Source: [Clostridium] viride DSM 6836 (GTDB lineage: Bacteria > Bacillota > Clostridia > Oscillospirales > Oscillospiraceae). From it: a stretch of 64,000 nucleotides of DNA. Made by a program: the position numbers and the translations under genes. Location of the stretch: the NCBI GenBank assembly GCA_000620945.1, contig KK211198.1, forward strand, positions 668,120 through 732,119, read 5' to 3'. The number at the start of each line of letters is the position of its first letter. Positions within the stretch are counted from its first letter, which is position 1. Shown here piece by piece: positions 62,613-64,000 of this stretch. The notes below the pieces were generated by a model that saw only the letters and a program-made list of their open reading frames with translations, did not search any database and was not told the DNA's origin.

Positions 62613-63143
62613 CTATATCATTTCATCGTCGCTGTACCGACCGTACATTACACGCCATTCATCACTATCTAAGTCGTTCATTTCTTGTGATAAAAGCATG
62701 TCATTCCAGGTGCTCATATAATTCCTACCACGTCCATCCCTGCGATCTCTTCCATCCCTGCGGTCTCTTCCATCTCTACGATCCCGATCGTCCCTGTGGT
62801 CTCTTCCATCTCTACGATCCCGATCGTCCCTGTGGTCTCTTCCATCTCTACGATCCCGATCGTCCCGTTGGTCCCTGCCGTCCCTATCGCGCCATTCTCT
62901 AGGCCACCGTCTTCTATCATCCCAATAATGCCTCGGCTGCTGAATAAATAAATACGGCAATAAATAATACCATGGGTAATTCTGATACAAATTCCCACTT
63001 ATGGGAATCAAAATAATCTGCCCAGGAAATAGTTGATTGGGTAATAACCCTGCATTTGCTGCAAGAATAGCCGCAACGCTTATATCAAAATAGTCTGCTA
63101 TTCTATAAATGTTATCTCCCGGTTGAATCCTATATTGAAACAT
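62613..63143 (-). CDS. LysM protein with Arg/Asp repeat tail
   Basis: 176 residues. One LysM domain at the very N-terminus (YRIQPGDNIYRIADYFDISVAAILAANAGLLPNQLFPGQIILIP), an aromatic stretch (NYPWYYLLPYLFIQQPRHYW), then a low-complexity region of DRRDGRDHRDDR-type repeats (about residues 85-140), and an acidic end. No signal peptide. LysM first and charged repeats after recall spore coat assembly proteins (SafA/SpoVID type), so a spore surface role is plausible but inferred. Confidence 0.8.
   Translation of the reverse strand: MFQYRIQPGDNIYRIADYFDISVAAILAANAGLLPNQLFPGQIILIPISGNLYQNYPWYYLLPYLFIQQPRHYWDDRRRWPREWRDRDGRDQRDDRDRRDGRDHRDDRDRRDGRDHRDDRDRRDGRDRRDGRDRRDGRGRNYMSTWNDMLLSQEMNDLDSDEWRVMYGRYSDDEMI
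62735..62880 (-). repeat. 36-bp tandem repeats in the LysM gene
   Basis: Two perfect 36-bp units (62771-62806 and 62807-62842), a partial third, and imperfect neighbours, coding a 12-residue Arg/Asp/Gly unit. Confidence 0.88.
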
Positions 63144-63352
63144 TAAATCACCTCCATATATCCTATGAAGATTTATGTCGAAATGTTATAAAATAAAAAC
63201 ATCTAAAAAGCCAATAAGCTAAGGGAGATTTATGTAACTCTACAGGCTACTTCTTGAAACAATCCGTGGCTGTCAACCTCAATTATGGCGTAGGTAGAGA
63301 AGTGTGATAAGCCAGGTATTTTATTCTTAGTCACTGTTACGGAGTTTCCCGT

Positions 63353-63381
63353 TTGCAGTATTTTCCAGAAAGTGTTATGAT
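63353..63381 (+). promoter_or_regulatory. promoter of the ICMT-like gene
   Basis: TTGCAG (63353-63358), 17-base spacer, TATGAT (63376-63381). The spacer start TATTTTCCAGAA is the same as in the RT promoter at 49563. Confidence 0.6.
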
Positions 63382-63437
63382 GTTAGAACATTCTTTAGCG
63401 AAACTATGGGTTGTTTAAACTTATGAGGTGAATCAGC

Positions 63438-64000
63438 ATGTCTTTACAAATAGCAGCGGCTTTAATTTTAGTATTGTTTTATTCCGTTTATATCATTAAG
63501 ATGATAACGCAAAAAGTGAAAGGCATTCAAACAGACCAAATAGCTCGTGGTAAATCAGGCAGCAGATTCTTCATAATAGAATTGATTATGAAAGTTGCTA
63601 CCTACAGTGTTATTGTTGTCGAAATAATTAGCATTACTATTAACAGTTCTGCGCTTCCGTGGGAGTTGCGCTTTGTTGGACTAATACTCGGAGTCACTGG
63701 TGATATCATCTTTATTTTAGCCGTTTGGACAATGCGGGATAGCTGGAGAGCAGGAATTGCAGAAAGCGATGAGACTGCAATTGTTACGGAAGGCATATAT
63801 AAAATAAGCCGCAATCCTGCCTTTCTTGGATTTGATTTAGTTTATATTGGTGTTATGATAATGTTTTTCAATTGGATACTTTTCATTTTTTCTGTATTTG
63901 CAATTGTCATGCTGCACCTGCAGATATTACAAGAAGAAAAATATCTTATATCAGCTTTTGGAGATGAATACTCAGCCTATAGAAAAAAGGTTGGCCGATA
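63438..64000 (+). CDS. isoprenylcysteine carboxyl methyltransferase-like membrane protein (cut by window end)
   Basis: At least 187 residues, no stop before the window ends. Several membrane helices, and the C-terminal catalytic pattern of the ICMT/PEMT family: VTEGIYKISRNPAFLGFDLVYIGV, then LQILQEEKYLISAFGDEYSAYRKKVGRY. In bacteria these enzymes methylate lipids or unknown isoprenoid substrates. GAGGTG precedes ATG 63438. The rest of the protein is probably only a few residues. Confidence 0.85.
   Translation, partial: MSLQIAAALILVLFYSVYIIKMITQKVKGIQTDQIARGKSGSRFFIIELIMKVATYSVIVVEIISITINSSALPWELRFVGLILGVTGDIIFILAVWTMRDSWRAGIAESDETAIVTEGIYKISRNPAFLGFDLVYIGVMIMFFNWILFIFSVFAIVMLHLQILQEEKYLISAFGDEYSAYRKKVGR

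Noticed and set aside
62771-62866. CRISPR-like look of 36-bp repeats
   Set aside because: Units are directly adjacent without spacers and lie in frame within the LysM protein.

Overview
The window looks like chromosomal DNA of an anaerobic, low-to-mid GC Firmicute of the class Clostridia, probably a spore former. Pointers are HPr kinase (hprK), NrdR, a perfect CIRCE operator before groES-groEL, a T-box leader before thrS, DUF421/DUF4363 and LemA/DUF2207 pairs, SLH-domain surface proteins, strong AGGAGG ribosome-binding sites with frequent GTG/TTG starts, and a Firmicutes-type eut operon. I cannot name the genus from sequence alone.

Region 1 (about 1-23 kb) is mostly core metabolism at moderate GC: guaA, DUF421/DUF4363, nrdR, two CobW-type metal GTPases (one with a tandem Cys/His-rich metal-binding repeat), a minus-strand operon (radical SAM, thioesterase, Smr, C26 amidotransferase), groESL, a THUMP-type RNA methyltransferase, a CNNM/CBS transporter, thrS with T-box, an AEC carrier, pyk, hprK and an unusual PTS-EIIC/EAL fusion.

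Region 2 (23-34.3 kb) is one long minus-strand ethanolamine-utilisation operon, eutG-A-B-C-L-E-M-T-pduL-(90 aa unknown)-N-H-Q, whose genes mostly overlap or lie a few bases apart. EutH imports ethanolamine, EutBC (kept active by EutA and EutT) makes acetaldehyde inside a shell of EutL/M/N, EutE and PduL convert it to acetyl-CoA and acetyl-phosphate, and EutG reduces part of it to ethanol. The shell gene eutM is open in frame for 119 codons upstream of its normal start, and both starts have good ribosome-binding sites. No eutV/eutW regulator, eutP or eutS is present in the window.

Region 3 (34.6-49.1 kb) holds an MBL hydrolase, a GHKL/LytTR two-component system divergent from a lemA-DUF2207-DUF4428/SHOCT operon with a candidate LytTR site between them, an SLH protein, hemerythrin, dinB with a LexA-like box, small metal-binding proteins, and a second SLH gene broken by a frameshift just after its signal peptide.

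Region 4 (49.3 kb to the end) is visibly AT-richer. It begins at the 3' part of a tRNA-Leu(UAG) gene that still has its terminator but has lost its 5' half, the signature of an integrated element. Behind it are a reverse transcriptase with a helical C-terminus (defence-type candidate), a lipoprotein, an RCC1-repeat exported protein, regulators, a frameshifted chemotaxis receptor, and an expanded family of about 120-130 aa SH3/KOW-like proteins (five copies) interleaved with a second small family (two copies plus a remnant), a LysM protein with an Arg/Asp repeat tail, and an ICMT-like methyltransferase cut by the window end. Several pseudogenes and recycled terminator hairpins mark this as accessory DNA.
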